Assembly (NCBI RefSeq): GCF_030450055.1
Contig: NZ_CP118480.1
Location: 1,143,415 to 1,207,414, forward strand
Source: Gallaecimonas kandeliae
Lineage (GTDB): Bacteria > Pseudomonadota > Gammaproteobacteria > Enterobacterales > Gallaecimonadaceae
Direction of reading: 5' to 3'
DNA: 64,000 nt
The notes under the pieces were generated by a model that saw only the letters and a list, made by a program, of their open reading frames with translations, did no database searches and was not told where the DNA came from. Shown here piece after piece: positions 28,298-37,955 of this stretch. Position 1 is the stretch's first letter, and each line of letters opens with the position of its first letter. Position numbers and translations under genes: made by a program.

Positions 28298-29746
28298 ATG
28301 CAGACCCAACTTGGTTTTCTGGTCGTAGACGCCGACGTCGAACGTCGTAACAAGGTTCATACCTTGCTGGAATTCATTGGGGAGTACTGTGAAACGGCGG
28401 CTCCGGCCGAACTGTGCGCCAAGCCCAACCAGCCCCATTGCCGGGTGGTGGTGGCCGGCACTGGTGTTCCCCAGATCTGGTTGGAGAGCTGCCAGCGTCC
28501 CTACGTGACGGTGGGCTGGGATCCCGAGAAGGCCAACGGCGCCTTCCTCGGCTCCCTCAACCAACCTTTCAAACTCAGCCAGTTCCAGGAATTGCTGCGC
28601 CTGCTGGCCCGGCGCCAGCAGCGCATCCCCCCCGAGCCCGGCGCCGGCAGCGACGCCCGGTTGTTCCGCTCCCTGGTGGGCCAGAGCAAGGCCATGCAGG
28701 AAGTGCGTAACCTCATCCACCAGGTGGCCCCTTCCGAGGCTTCAGTGCTGATCCTGGGGGAATCTGGAACCGGAAAGGAAGTGGTGGCCCGGAACCTCCA
28801 CTTCCAGTCTGCCCGCAAGGACGGCCCCTTCGTGCCCGTCAACTGCGGCGCCATACCGGCGGAACTCTTGGAGAGCGAACTCTTCGGCCATGAAAAAGGT
28901 GCCTTCACCGGCGCCGTTGCAGCCCGCAAGGGGCGTTTCGAGCTGGCCCAGGGCGGCACCCTCTTCCTGGATGAAATCGGCGACATGCCGCTCAACATGC
29001 AGGTCAAGCTGCTGCGGGTGCTGCAGGAGAAGACCTTCGAGCGGGTCGGTGGTGCCAAGCCTATCAAGGCCGATGTGCGCATCGTCGCCGCCACCCACAG
29101 GGCCCTGCCCAAGATGATCGAAGAAGGGCGGTTCCGCGAGGACCTCTTCTACCGCCTCAACGTCTTTCCCATCGAGATGCCGGCCCTGCGCGAGCGCGCC
29201 GAGGACATACCGCTGCTGGTCAACGAGCTCATCTCCCGCCTGGAGGCGGAAGAGGGCAAGAGCCTGACCTTCTCCCAAGGCGCGCTGCAGTCCCTGTCCC
29301 AGCATCCCTGGGCCGGTAACGTGCGGGAACTGGCCAACCTGGTGGAAAGGTTGCTCATTCTTTACCCCAACCAGCAGATCGACGCCGGCCACTTGCCGCG
29401 GAACTACCAGTACGGCGATATCGCCGAGTTCGACGCCGTCGACGAGGAAGTGCTGGAGCGCGAGGCGTTGATGTCCATCTTCTTCGACGCGCCCGAGGAC
29501 GATCATCACCAGGCCGAACCCGAGCCGGCGCCGGCCGAGTCCGGCAACGGCGACAACCTGGCCACCTTGCCGCCGGACGGTATCAACCTCAAGGAGATGC
29601 TGGCGGACTTGGAGCTGGATCTCATCCGCCAGGCCCTGGACAGCTGCGACAACGTGGTAGCCCGCGCCGCCGAGCTGCTGGGCATGCGCCGCACCACCCT
29701 GGTGGAGAAGATGCGCAAGTACGGCCTCAACAAGGGCAACGACTGA
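28298..29746 (+). CDS. flrA: flagellar master regulator FlrA/FleQ
   Basis: FlrA is the sigma-54-dependent activator at the top of the polar flagellar hierarchy; in relatives it is inhibited by cyclic di-GMP and by FlhG. The 482-residue product has an N-terminal FleQ domain (about 1-120, a degenerate receiver), the AAA+ domain with Walker A GESGTGKE, the sigma-54 contact motif GAFTGA and Walker [10 protein letters not shown], and a Fis-type helix-turn-helix at the end ([20 protein letters not shown]). It is transcribed divergently from the pse operon and followed by flrBC with its own promoter. Confidence 0.96.
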   Translation: MQTQLGFLVVDADVERRNKVHTLLEFIGEYCETAAPAELCAKPNQPHCRVVVAGTGVPQIWLESCQRPYVTVGWDPEKANGAFLGSLNQPFKLSQFQELLRLLARRQQRIPPEPGAGSDARLFRSLVGQSKAMQEVRNLIHQVAPSEASVLILGESGTGKEVVARNLHFQSARKDGPFVPVNCGAIPAELLESELFGHEKGAFTGAVAARKGRFELAQGGTLFLDEIGDMPLNMQVKLLRVLQEKTFERVGGAKPIKADVRIVAATHRALPKMIEEGRFREDLFYRLNVFPIEMPALRERAEDIPLLVNELISRLEAEEGKSLTFSQGALQSLSQHPWAGNVRELANLVERLLILYPNQQIDAGHLPRNYQYGDIAEFDAVDEEVLEREALMSIFFDAPEDDHHQAEPEPAPAESGNGDNLATLPPDGINLKEMLADLELDLIRQALDSCDNVVARAAELLGMRRTTLVEKMRKYGLNKGND

Positions 29747-29819
29747 CAAATCCCGGGCGTCAAATCCTTGGCGCCCATTAATTCCTTCCTAATAAGCTGA
29801 AAATAAACACCTTTTCAGT

Positions 29820-29835
29820 TGGCACGCCTTCTGCA
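29820..29835 (+). promoter_or_regulatory. sigma-54 promoter of flrBC
   Basis: TGGCACGCCTTCTGCA has a perfect -24 element, ten bases between GG (29821-29822) and GC (29833-29834), and one mismatch at -13. It is preceded by a 7-bp inverted repeat (CTGAAAA 29797-29803, TTTTCAG 29812-29818). FlrA is the expected activator. Confidence 0.88.
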
Positions 29836-29874
29836 TTACCCCTGTCATACAAAGCCCGATGATCGAGGTATGAG

Positions 29875-30885
29875 ATGGCACTGGCACAGCAATGGTTCCC
29901 AAGCACAGCACCCGCGGCCCGGCAGCTGGACAAGCTGCTGAGCATATTGCCCGTCGGGGTGCTGGTGCTGGATGGTAGCGGCTGGGTCAAGGAGGCCAAC
30001 ACCAAGGCGATGGAGCTGCTGGGAGAGCCCCTCTTGGATTGCCGCTGGCTGGACGTGGTGGCCCGGGCCTTCAGGCCCCGCGCCGACGATGGCGCCGAGG
30101 TGTCCCTGGTCAATGGCTTGCGGGTCAAGCTGGACATCTGCCCCCTGGACGGCGAGCCCGGCCAGCTGATCGTCATCTCCGATCTCACCGAAACAAGGGC
30201 CATGCAGACCCGCATCGCCCACCTGCAAAAACTGAGTTCCCTGGGGCGCATGGTGGCCTCCCTGGCCCACCAGATCCGCACCCCCCTGTCGGCGGCCATG
30301 CTCTATGCCGGCCAGCTGGACCAGACCCTGCCCGCCGCCACCCATGACCGCTTCCAGCAGAAACTGGTAGCCCGCCTCAAGGATCTCGAGAGCCAGATGA
30401 ACAACATGCTGCTGTTCGCCAAGAGCGGCGAGCAGAAGCTGGCGGACAAGCTCGAAGCCGGCGCCCTGGTGGCGGAACTGCAGCAGGCCTGCGAGTCCAT
30501 GCTGGAGAGCCACCATGCCGAACTGACAGTTCAGATGGACCAGCCCCAGAGCCAGCTGCTGGGGGCCCAAAGCGCCCTGGTGTCGGCCTTGTCCAACCTG
30601 GTGCACAACGCCCTCCAGGCCGGCGCCCGCCACCTGGTGCTGGAAGTGAAGGCCCAGGCACCCTGGCTGTCCTTCTGCCTTGCCGACGACGGCCCCGGTA
30701 TCGCCGAGGAACTGCTGTTCAAGGTGGCCGAACCCTTCTTCACCACCAAGAGCCATGGCACTGGCCTTGGCCTGTCCGTGGTGCGCTCCGTGGCCCAGGC
30801 CCATGGCGGGCAGCTGCACATGGCCAACGGCGCCACCGGCGCCCGGATGACCCTGATCCTGCCCCTGCTGGAGGACAACGCATGA
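29875..30885 (+). CDS. flrB: flagellar sensor histidine kinase FlrB/FleS
   Basis: FlrB phosphorylates FlrC to turn on the middle flagellar genes. The 336-residue cytoplasmic protein has no membrane segment; it has a small PAS-like domain (about residues 20-105, ILPVGVLVLDGSGWVKEAN), a HisKA region with the phospho-acceptor His132 in LAHQIRTPLSA, and an ATPase domain (LVHNALQAGA; DDGPGIAEELL; GTGLGLSVV). ATG 29875 lies about 30 bases behind the predicted transcript start. It overlaps flrC by four bases. Confidence 0.95.
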   Translation: MALAQQWFPSTAPAARQLDKLLSILPVGVLVLDGSGWVKEANTKAMELLGEPLLDCRWLDVVARAFRPRADDGAEVSLVNGLRVKLDICPLDGEPGQLIVISDLTETRAMQTRIAHLQKLSSLGRMVASLAHQIRTPLSAAMLYAGQLDQTLPAATHDRFQQKLVARLKDLESQMNNMLLFAKSGEQKLADKLEAGALVAELQQACESMLESHHAELTVQMDQPQSQLLGAQSALVSALSNLVHNALQAGARHLVLEVKAQAPWLSFCLADDGPGIAEELLFKVAEPFFTTKSHGTGLGLSVVRSVAQAHGGQLHMANGATGARMTLILPLLEDNA

Positions 30886-32177
30886 CCCGCGTCCTGATCG
30901 TCGAAGACGACGCTGCCCTGTCTGAAGCCTTGGTGGACACCCTGGAGCTGGCCGGCTTCAAGGTCGACACCGCCAGCAGCGGCGAGGAGGCCCTGCTTTC
31001 CCTCAAGGAGCAGGACTGCCAGATAGTCGTCTCGGACGTGCAGATGGCGGGCATGGACGGCATGGCCTTGCTGCGCTCATTGCGCAAGAGCCATCCCGAA
31101 CTGCCGGTGCTCTTGATGACGGCCCACGCCAAGGTCAACGACGCCGTCGAGGCCATGAAGCTCGGCGCCATCGACTACATGGCCAAGCCCTTCGCCCCTC
31201 AGGTGCTGATCAACATGGTCAGCCGCTACGCCCTGGCCGATGAACAGGCCGTGGGGCCAGTGGTGGCCGATCCCAGAAGCCAGGCGCTGCTGGCACTGGC
31301 CACCAAGGTCGCCAAGAGCGACGCCACCGTCATGGTGCTGGGCCCCAGCGGCTCAGGCAAGGAAGTGCTGGCCCGCTTCGTACACCAGCAATCCAAGCGC
31401 AGCCAGGGACCCTTCGTGGCCATCAACTGCGCCGCCATCCCCGACAACATGCTGGAAGCCACCCTCTTCGGTTACGAGAAGGGGGCCTTCACCGGCGCCA
31501 TCCAGGCCTGCCCAGGCAAGTTCGAACAGGCCAACGGCGGCACCCTGCTGCTGGACGAGGTAACCGAGATGGACTTGGGCCTGCAGGCCAAGCTGCTGCG
31601 GGTCCTGCAGGAGCGGGAAGTGGAGCGCCTTGGCGGCCGCAAGACCATAGCCCTGGACGTGCGGGTGCTGGCCACCTCCAACCGCGATCTCAAGGAAGCG
31701 GTGGCCGACGGGCGCTTCCGTGAAGACCTCTACTACCGCCTCAACGTCTTCCCCCTGACCTGGCCGGCCTTGAAGGACAGGCCGGGCGACATAGTGCCTT
31801 TGGCCCAGCACCTGCTGGCCCGCCACGGCGGCACCGGCAAACACTTCAGCGAGGACGCCGAGGCGAGCCTGGCCGGGCACAGCTGGCCGGGCAACGTGCG
31901 GGAGCTGGACAACGTGGTGCAGCGGGCCCTGATCCTCTGTGACGGCCCACAAATCGGGCTGGAGCACCTGCTGATCGAAGGCGCCGAGGACGAGCTCCCG
32001 AACGGCGACGGCCTGTCCGGTGAGCTCAAGGCCCAGGAAGCCCAGATCATCCTCGACACCCTGGAAGCCTGCAACGGCTCGCGCCAGGCCGTGGCCGAGA
32101 AGCTGGGGATCAGCCCCAGGACGCTGCGCTACAAGCTGGCCAAGATGCGCGACGCCGGGGTCAATATCCCGGCCTGA
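30882..32177 (+). CDS. flrC: sigma-54 response regulator FlrC/FleR
   Basis: FlrC, once phosphorylated by FlrB, activates sigma-54 promoters of basal body, hook and core flagellin genes. The 431-residue product has a receiver domain with Asp52 in VVSDVQMAGMDG, an AAA+ domain with Walker A GPSGSGKE, GAFTGA and LLLDEVTEMD, and a Fis-like DNA-binding end (GSRQAVAEKLGISPRTLRYK). Length and order match polar flagellar clusters. The following sigma-54 promoter starts four bases after its stop. Confidence 0.96.
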   Translation: MTRVLIVEDDAALSEALVDTLELAGFKVDTASSGEEALLSLKEQDCQIVVSDVQMAGMDGMALLRSLRKSHPELPVLLMTAHAKVNDAVEAMKLGAIDYMAKPFAPQVLINMVSRYALADEQAVGPVVADPRSQALLALATKVAKSDATVMVLGPSGSGKEVLARFVHQQSKRSQGPFVAINCAAIPDNMLEATLFGYEKGAFTGAIQACPGKFEQANGGTLLLDEVTEMDLGLQAKLLRVLQEREVERLGGRKTIALDVRVLATSNRDLKEAVADGRFREDLYYRLNVFPLTWPALKDRPGDIVPLAQHLLARHGGTGKHFSEDAEASLAGHSWPGNVRELDNVVQRALILCDGPQIGLEHLLIEGAEDELPNGDGLSGELKAQEAQIILDTLEACNGSRQAVAEKLGISPRTLRYKLAKMRDAGVNIPA

Positions 32178-32181
32178 ATCT

Positions 32182-32197
32182 TGGCCCGTCCCTTGCA
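32182..32197 (+). promoter_or_regulatory. sigma-54 promoter of fliEFGHIJ
   Basis: TGGCCCGTCCCTTGCA has ten bases between GG (32183-32184) and GC (32195-32196) and one mismatch to the consensus. It lies 40 bases before the fliE ATG. Confidence 0.9.
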
Positions 32198-32237
32198 GAG
32201 GTACTGCTGTCATTGTCCATAACGGCGGAAAACTGAC

Positions 32238-32612
32238 ATGAAGATTGGTGGTGCAAACTCAGCCTTGCTGCAGGAAATGCAGTCCCTTATCCGACAAAGC
32301 CAGATGCCCAAGGGCGGCCTGGAAACCCAGGGCCTTGGCCTGCAGGGACTGGGGCAGGGCAGCGAGGGTGCCGGTCCCAAGCCGGTGCAGAGCGATTTTG
32401 CCAATCTGTTCACCCAGGCGCTGGACAAGGTCAACGGTTTGCAGCAGGATTCGGCTGCCAAGCAAACCGCCGTGGAGATGGGCGACCCCAAAGTCACTGT
32501 CGCCGATGCCATGATCGCCAGTCAAAAAGCCGGCATTGCCTTCCAGGCCACAGTCCAGGTACGTAACAAGCTGATCCAGGCGTACCAGGACATTATGAAC
32601 ATGCCGGTGTAA
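32238..32612 (+). CDS. fliE: flagellar hook-basal body protein FliE
   Basis: FliE is the adaptor joining the MS ring to the rod and is the first substrate of the export gate. The 124-residue product has the conserved C-terminal half (DFANLFTQALDKVNGLQQDS; VTVADAMIASQKAGIAFQA; VQVRNKLIQAYQDIMNM). The N-terminus is Gly/Gln-rich and slightly longer than in enteric FliE. It heads the fliEFGHIJ operon, 40 bases behind a sigma-54 promoter. Confidence 0.95.
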   Translation: MKIGGANSALLQEMQSLIRQSQMPKGGLETQGLGLQGLGQGSEGAGPKPVQSDFANLFTQALDKVNGLQQDSAAKQTAVEMGDPKVTVADAMIASQKAGIAFQATVQVRNKLIQAYQDIMNMPV

Positions 32613-32623
32613 GGAGTAGCTAA

Positions 32624-34357
32624 GTGGCGAACGAAAACACCCAATTGGCAACGGTAGGCAATGCCCCGGGCACAGCCCCTGCCGTCAGCAATATCGCCAC
32701 CGACGAGGGGGAGCAGAGCTTCAGCCTGCTGTCCAACCTCGGCAACGCCGACGTGCTGCGCCAGATCAGCCTGGTGCTGGGCCTGGCCATAGGCCTGGCC
32801 CTGGTGGTGCTGGTCTTCCTCTGGGCCAAGGAGCCCGAATACCGCCCCCTGGCCAAGATGGACACCAACGAACTGGTCTCCACCCTCGATTTCCTCGACC
32901 AGAACCAATTCAAATACAAGCTTGAAGGCAATACGGTGCTGGTGCCCGAGGGGGACTACCAGAAGGTCAAGCTGGCCATGACCCGCGCCGGCATGGACAA
33001 CAGCAACGAAAACAGCGGCGACGACATCCTGATGAAGGACATGGGCTTTGGCGTCAGCCAGCGCCTGGAGCAGGAACGCCTCAAGTTCAGCCGCGAGCAG
33101 CAGCTGGCCCGCGCCGTGGAAGAGCTCAGCTCGGTCAAGCGCGCCAAGGTGCTGCTGGCCATCCCCAAAGAATCCGTCTTCCTGCGTGACCGCCAGCAGC
33201 CCTCGGCGACAGTGGTGCTGACCCTCAAAAACGGCAACATGATCAAGCAGGAAGAAGTCGACTCCATCGTCGACATGGTGGCCTCCGCCGTGCACGGCCT
33301 GGAGCCCGCCAAGGTCACCGTCACCGATCAGAACGGCCGCCTGCTCAACTCCGGCAGCCAGAACGCCCTGGCCTCCCGTTCCCGCAAGGAGCTGGAGCTG
33401 GAGAACGCCCGCGAGAAGCAGTACCTCGACAAGGTCGATTCGATCATGATGCCGGTGGTGGGCCTGGACAACTACACCGCCCAGGTGGACGTGTCCATGG
33501 ACTTCACCGCCGTCGAACAGACCCAGAAACGCTACAACCCGGACCAGAAGGCGGTGCGCTCCGAGTCGAACCTGGAGGAGAATCACAGCGGCGGCAGCAC
33601 CACTGGCGGCATCCCTGGTGCCCTGTCCAACCAGCCGCCGGCGGCCTCCCAGATCCCGGAAGACGCCAAGGACGCCTCCCAGACAGAGAGCAAGGCCCCC
33701 GGCTCCAGCCGTTCCGAGAGCACCAAGAACTACGAATTGAACACCACCATCAGCTACACCCAGCAGCAGGTCGGGGTGGTGGACCGCATGACGGTGTCGG
33801 TGGCGGTGGACTACAAGAACGAACCCCAGGCCGACGGCACCACCAAGAAGGTGCCCCGTAGCCCCGAAGAGCTGGCGGACATCAAGAAACTGCTGATGGC
33901 GGGCCTCGGCATCAACCCGGCCAGGGGTGACACCCTGGAGGTGTTGTCGGTGCCTTTCGCCCGTCCCCAGGCCGTTACCGACACCGCCATGCCCCTCTAC
34001 GAGCAGCCCTGGTTTGCGCGGCTGTTCAAGGTGCTGGCCGGCGCCCTCATCATAGTGGTGCTGATCTTCGTGGTGGTGCGGCCCCTGCTCAAACGCCTGC
34101 TGGGCCCGGCCCAGCAGAGTACCGACCTGGCCTATGGCGGCTACGGCGGTGACATGGGTGGTGACGCCCTGGAGAGCCTGGCCAGCCTCGAAGAAGAGGA
34201 CGCCCTGGTGCCCGGCGTGACCCTGGTGGGTGGCGTCAAGCTCCCGGATCTCCGTAAGGATGAAGAAGTGCTCAAGGCTATCCGCGCCTTGGTGGCCAAC
34301 GAACCTGAGCTGTCGGCCCAGGTGGTGAAAGGGTGGTTGACCCAAGATGGCAAATGA
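32624..34357 (+). CDS. fliF: flagellar MS-ring protein FliF
   Basis: FliF forms the MS ring in the inner membrane on which the flagellum is built. The 577-residue product has two membrane segments (near residues 48-68 and 465-485) and ring-building motifs between them (EPEYRPLAKMDTNELVSTLD; FLRDRQQPSATVVLTL; ALNTTISYTQQQ-like NYELNTTISY). The cytoplasmic tail (PDLRKDEEVLKAIRALV) binds FliG. It starts with GTG after TAAGGAG. Its end overlaps fliG by 11 bases. Confidence 0.95.
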   Translation: MANENTQLATVGNAPGTAPAVSNIATDEGEQSFSLLSNLGNADVLRQISLVLGLAIGLALVVLVFLWAKEPEYRPLAKMDTNELVSTLDFLDQNQFKYKLEGNTVLVPEGDYQKVKLAMTRAGMDNSNENSGDDILMKDMGFGVSQRLEQERLKFSREQQLARAVEELSSVKRAKVLLAIPKESVFLRDRQQPSATVVLTLKNGNMIKQEEVDSIVDMVASAVHGLEPAKVTVTDQNGRLLNSGSQNALASRSRKELELENAREKQYLDKVDSIMMPVVGLDNYTAQVDVSMDFTAVEQTQKRYNPDQKAVRSESNLEENHSGGSTTGGIPGALSNQPPAASQIPEDAKDASQTESKAPGSSRSESTKNYELNTTISYTQQQVGVVDRMTVSVAVDYKNEPQADGTTKKVPRSPEELADIKKLLMAGLGINPARGDTLEVLSVPFARPQAVTDTAMPLYEQPWFARLFKVLAGALIIVVLIFVVVRPLLKRLLGPAQQSTDLAYGGYGGDMGGDALESLASLEEEDALVPGVTLVGGVKLPDLRKDEEVLKAIRALVANEPELSAQVVKGWLTQDGK

Positions 34358-35375
34358 GAAAAAAGAACCCTTTGACGTCAGCAAGCTGAACGGCATCGAG
34401 AAGACCGCCATACTGCTGCTGAGCCTCACCGAGGAAGACGCCGCCTCCATACTGCGCCACATGGAGCCCAAGCAGGTCCAGAAGGTGGGCATGATGATGG
34501 CGTCCATGGAAGACTTCAGCCAGGACAAGGTGCTGGCGGTGCACAAGTCCTTCATCGAGGACATCCAGCAGTATTCCAGCATCGGCTTCGACTCCCAGGA
34601 CTTCATCCGCAAGGCCCTGAACCATGCCCTGGGTGAGGACAAGGCCAGCGCCCTTATCGACAAGATCATCCTCGGCGGCAACGCCACCGGCCTGGATTCG
34701 CTGAAATGGATGGACGCCCGCCAGGTGGCCAGCATCATCCAGAACGAGCACCCCCAGATCCAGACCATAGTGCTGTCCTACCTGGACCCGGACCAGAGCG
34801 CCGAAATTTTGTCTCAGTTCCCGGAGCGGGTGCGCCTGGATCTCCTGATGCGTATCGCCAACCTCGAAGAGGTGCAACCGGCGGCCCTGCAGGAGCTGAA
34901 CGAGATCATGGAGAAACAGTTCGCCGGCCAGAGCGGGGCCCAGGCGGCCAAGATGGGCGGCCTCAAGGCCGCCGCCAACATCATGAACTACCTGGATACG
35001 GCCGTGGAAAACCAGCTGATGGAAGGTATCCGCGAGACAGACGAAGAACTCAGCCAGCAGATCCAGGATCTGATGTTCGTCTTCGAAAACCTCGCCGAGG
35101 TCGACGATCGGGCCATCCAGGCGCTGCTGCGCGAAGTGCCCCAGGACGTGCTGATCAAGGCCCTCAAGGGCGCCGACGACAGCCTGCGCGAGAAGATGTT
35201 CAAGAACATGTCCAAACGCGCCGCCGAATTGATGAGGGACGACCTGGAAGCCATGGGCCCCATCCGCATCTCCGAAGTGGAAGCGGCCCAGAAAGAGATC
35301 CTGGGCATTGCCCGCCGCCTGTCCGACGCCGGCGAGATCTCCCTGGGCACCGGCAGTTCCGAAGAATTCCTCTAA
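34347..35375 (+). CDS. fliG: flagellar motor switch protein FliG
   Basis: FliG is the C-ring protein that contacts the stator and produces torque. The 342-residue product contains the three FliG domains: LNGIEKTAILLLSLTEEDA at the N-terminus, the middle EHPQIQTIVLSYLDPDQSAEILSQFP region, and the C-terminal torque helix with MFVFENLAEVDDRAIQALLREV. The EHPQ motif binds FliM. Length is typical. It overlaps fliF by 11 bases and is 31 bases before fliH. Confidence 0.97.
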   Translation: MANEKKEPFDVSKLNGIEKTAILLLSLTEEDAASILRHMEPKQVQKVGMMMASMEDFSQDKVLAVHKSFIEDIQQYSSIGFDSQDFIRKALNHALGEDKASALIDKIILGGNATGLDSLKWMDARQVASIIQNEHPQIQTIVLSYLDPDQSAEILSQFPERVRLDLLMRIANLEEVQPAALQELNEIMEKQFAGQSGAQAAKMGGLKAAANIMNYLDTAVENQLMEGIRETDEELSQQIQDLMFVFENLAEVDDRAIQALLREVPQDVLIKALKGADDSLREKMFKNMSKRAAELMRDDLEAMGPIRISEVEAAQKEILGIARRLSDAGEISLGTGSSEEFL

Positions 35376-35377
35376 GA

Positions 35378-35411
35378 GGCCTAGTGGTAGAATCTAAGGG
35401 GGCCTAGTGGT
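35378..35411. repeat. 11-base direct repeat around the fliH start
   Basis: GGCCTAGTGGT occurs at 35378-35388 and again at 35401-35411. The second copy contains the fliH GTG start; the first copy holds a similar GTG that runs into a stop after seven codons. It looks like a small tandem duplication. Confidence 0.7.
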
Positions 35412-36153
35412 CAAAGATATCCAGCGCTGGCAAGGGGCGGACTTCACGCCCCAGACACAGGACGAGGTCAGCCGCGCCCTCAACATCCACAGGCGCAAGC
35501 AGCAGGCCGATCCCGAGCCTGAAGACAGCCGTCCTCAGGGGATCAGCATCAATGAACTGGAAGAGTTGCGCGCCGCCGCTCACGAAGAGGGCTTTGCCGA
35601 GGGCCGCAGCGAGGGCCAGGCCGCCGGCCACGCCGAGGGCCATGCCCAGGGTCTGATGGAAGGCCAGCAGCAAGGCTACCAACAGGGCCTGCAGGAAGGT
35701 CTCAAGGCCGGCCAGCAGCAGATCCAGGAGGCCCTCCAGCACTGGCAGGGCTTGGCCGACGAGCTGGCCGCCCCCCTGGAAGACAAGGACCAACGCCTCG
35801 AAGGCCAACTGGTGCAGCTGCTGATCGCCGGCATGCAGGCGGTGCTGGGCCATGAGCTCAAGACAGATCCCCATATCATCCACCACCTGATCCGCCAGGG
35901 CATTGACGCCCTGTCCGACGACGACAGCCAGCTTGTCATCGAAGTGGCTCCTACCGACGCCCGCCTGCTGCGGGACCATTACGGTGAGACCGAACTCCAG
36001 GACAGGCGCTGGAAGCTGCGCGAAGATCCCACCCTCAAGCACGGCCAATGCCGTATCGAGAACGGCCAGTCCCTGGTGGAACTGGATCTGCAGGATCGGC
36101 TGCGCGTCCTCTGCCAGGGCCTGCTGCTGGAAGCTGGGCTGGACCATGAGTGA
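35407..36153 (+). CDS. fliH: flagellar export apparatus protein FliH
   Basis: FliH is the stator-like regulator of the FliI ATPase and tethers it to the C ring. The 248-residue product has the long G-x-x-x-G-rich coiled region ([20 protein letters not shown], residues about 65-85) that marks FliH and a C-terminal FliI-binding domain. It starts with GTG after AAGGGGG. An upstream copy of the start context exists (repeat at 35378-35411). Its end overlaps fliI by eight bases. Confidence 0.93.
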   Translation: MVKDIQRWQGADFTPQTQDEVSRALNIHRRKQQADPEPEDSRPQGISINELEELRAAAHEEGFAEGRSEGQAAGHAEGHAQGLMEGQQQGYQQGLQEGLKAGQQQIQEALQHWQGLADELAAPLEDKDQRLEGQLVQLLIAGMQAVLGHELKTDPHIIHHLIRQGIDALSDDDSQLVIEVAPTDARLLRDHYGETELQDRRWKLREDPTLKHGQCRIENGQSLVELDLQDRLRVLCQGLLLEAGLDHE

Positions 36154-37489
36154 GCGGCCGCCCCTGGACCAGCGCCTCGGCCGCTACGAGCGGCTGATGC
36201 AGCTGCCGCGGCCCAGCGTTGCCGGCCGCCTGGTGCGGGTGGTGGGCCTGGCCCTGGAAGCCCAGGGCTGCCGCGCGCCCATAGGGTCGCTGTGCCGCAT
36301 CGAAGGCCATAGCCAGGACGTGGAAGCCGAAGTGGTGGGCTTTGGCAACAACACCCTCTACCTGATGCCCAACCAGGACGTGTCCGGCATATTGCCCGGC
36401 GCCCGCGTCACCCCCCTCGGCGTTTCCGCCACCCTGCCGGTGGGGATGACGCTGCTTGGCCGGGTGGTGGACGGCCTGGGCCGGCCCCTGGACGGCCTCG
36501 GCGCCGTGCGGGCCGAGAACAGGGTCGGCTTCAAGGGCCAGCCCCTCAACCCCCTGACCCGCAGGCCTATCCGCAAACCCCTGGACGTGGGGGTGCGGGC
36601 CATCAACAGCCTGCTCACCGTCGGCCAGGGCCAGCGCATGGGCCTCTTCGCCGGTTCCGGTGTCGGCAAGTCGGTGCTGCTGGGGATGATGACCAAGGGC
36701 ACCAGTGCCGATGTCATCGTCGTCGGCCTGGTGGGGGAGCGGGGCCGGGAGGTACGGGAGTTCATCGACGAGATCCTCGGCGCCGAGGGCCGGGAGCGGG
36801 CCGTGGTGGTGGCGGCACCTGCCGACACCAGCCCCCTGATGCGCCTCAAGGCATGCGAGACGGCCCTGACCTTCGCCGAGTATTTCCGCGACCAGGGCCT
36901 CAACGTACTGCTGCTGATCGACTCCCTGACCCGCTATGCCCAGGCCCAGCGGGAGATCGCCCTGGCCGTGGGTGAGCCCCCGGCCACCAAGGGCTACCCG
37001 CCTTCCGTGTTTGCCCGCCTGCCGGGCCTTGTTGAGCGGGCCGGCAACGGCGGCGACGGCCAAGGCGGCATCACCGCCTTCTTCACCGTCCTCTCCGAAG
37101 GGGACGATCTCCAGGACCCCATCGCCGACGCCGCCCGGGCCATCCTCGACGGCCACATAGTGCTGTCCAGGGCCCTGGCCGATTCCGGCCATTACCCGGC
37201 CATCGACGTGGGGGCCTCTGTCTCCCGGGTCATGCCCCAAGTCACCTCAGAGGGCCACCAACAGCAGGCGAGGGCGGTCAAGGCCCTGTTCAGCGCTTAT
37301 GAACAATCCCGTGACCTCATTCAGGTGGGGGCCTACCGCCAGGGCTCGGATCCCAAGGTGGACATGGCCATCCGCCTCAAGGAACCCATGAACCTCTTCC
37401 TGCGCCAGGCCATGCAGGAAGTCTGTCCTTATGACGAATGCCTGCAGGCCTTGGAAATGCTGGCCAAGGCGGCCGGGGAGGGCGCATGA
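36146..37489 (+). CDS. fliI: flagellum-specific ATPase FliI
   Basis: FliI is the hexameric ATPase of the flagellar type III export system. The 447-residue product has Walker A ([15 protein letters not shown]), [15 protein letters not shown] and Walker B ([17 protein letters not shown]). ATG 36146 ([11 protein letters not shown]) is chosen; the reading frame is open further upstream only because it shadows fliH. Length matches the family. Its stop overlaps fliJ in an ATGA junction. Confidence 0.97.
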   Translation: MSERPPLDQRLGRYERLMQLPRPSVAGRLVRVVGLALEAQGCRAPIGSLCRIEGHSQDVEAEVVGFGNNTLYLMPNQDVSGILPGARVTPLGVSATLPVGMTLLGRVVDGLGRPLDGLGAVRAENRVGFKGQPLNPLTRRPIRKPLDVGVRAINSLLTVGQGQRMGLFAGSGVGKSVLLGMMTKGTSADVIVVGLVGERGREVREFIDEILGAEGRERAVVVAAPADTSPLMRLKACETALTFAEYFRDQGLNVLLLIDSLTRYAQAQREIALAVGEPPATKGYPPSVFARLPGLVERAGNGGDGQGGITAFFTVLSEGDDLQDPIADAARAILDGHIVLSRALADSGHYPAIDVGASVSRVMPQVTSEGHQQQARAVKALFSAYEQSRDLIQVGAYRQGSDPKVDMAIRLKEPMNLFLRQAMQEVCPYDECLQALEMLAKAAGEGA

Positions 37490-37923
37490 GCAAGGCTTTG
37501 AACCTGGTGCTGGAGCAGCGCCAGAAACTGGAAGATCAGGCCCTGGCCCACCTGGCCCAGGCCCGCCAAGCCTTGCAGGCGCTGCAGACCAAGTACAATA
37601 CCTTGCAGCGTTACCGCAACGACTACCTGCGGGAGATGCAGCAGAAGGCCGGCAACGGCCTGGCCGCCGCCAACCTGCTCCACTACCAGAACTTCGTGGC
37701 TCGCCTCGATAGCGGCCTGGCCGATCTCAACCAGCAGCTCACCCAGAGCCAGCAGGCCGTGGCCAGCCGCGAACAGGGCTGGCGCAGCGCCCGCCAGGAC
37801 ACCAAGGCCATAGAGCTGCTGCTGGAGCGCAAGGCCGCCGAAGCCCGGTTGGCCGGCCAGCGCCGCGAACAGCGGGAGCTGGATGATCTGGTCAGCCGCC
37901 GTGTTGGAACACCCCTTGCATAA
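37486..37923 (+). CDS. fliJ: flagellar export chaperone FliJ
   Basis: FliJ is the central coiled-coil stalk of the FliH-FliI-FliJ export ATPase and hands chaperones to FlhA. The 145-residue product is almost entirely charged alpha-helix with the family pattern ([40 protein letters not shown]). ATG 37486 overlaps the fliI stop by four bases; ATG 37438 is in frame but lies inside fliI without a ribosome site. The fliK promoter lies within its last codons. Confidence 0.9.
   Translation: MSKALNLVLEQRQKLEDQALAHLAQARQALQALQTKYNTLQRYRNDYLREMQQKAGNGLAAANLLHYQNFVARLDSGLADLNQQLTQSQQAVASREQGWRSARQDTKAIELLLERKAAEARLAGQRREQRELDDLVSRRVGTPLA
37905..37920 (+). promoter_or_regulatory. sigma-54 promoter of fliK to flhB
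   Basis: TGGAACACCCCTTGCA, inside the end of fliJ, has ten bases between GG (37906-37907) and GC (37918-37919) and two mismatches to the consensus. It sits 35 bases before the fliK ATG. Vibrio also separates fliE-J from fliK onward. Confidence 0.72.
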
Positions 37924-37955
37924 TATTTCTCAGTTGCCCGATCCCGGACCCTGTT

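Noticed and set aside
36146-36153. Frameshift or fusion between fliH and fliI because the fliI frame is open back to 35903
   Set aside because: fliH is complete and has a normal C-terminus; the ordinary FliI N-terminus begins at 36146, so this is simple overlap.
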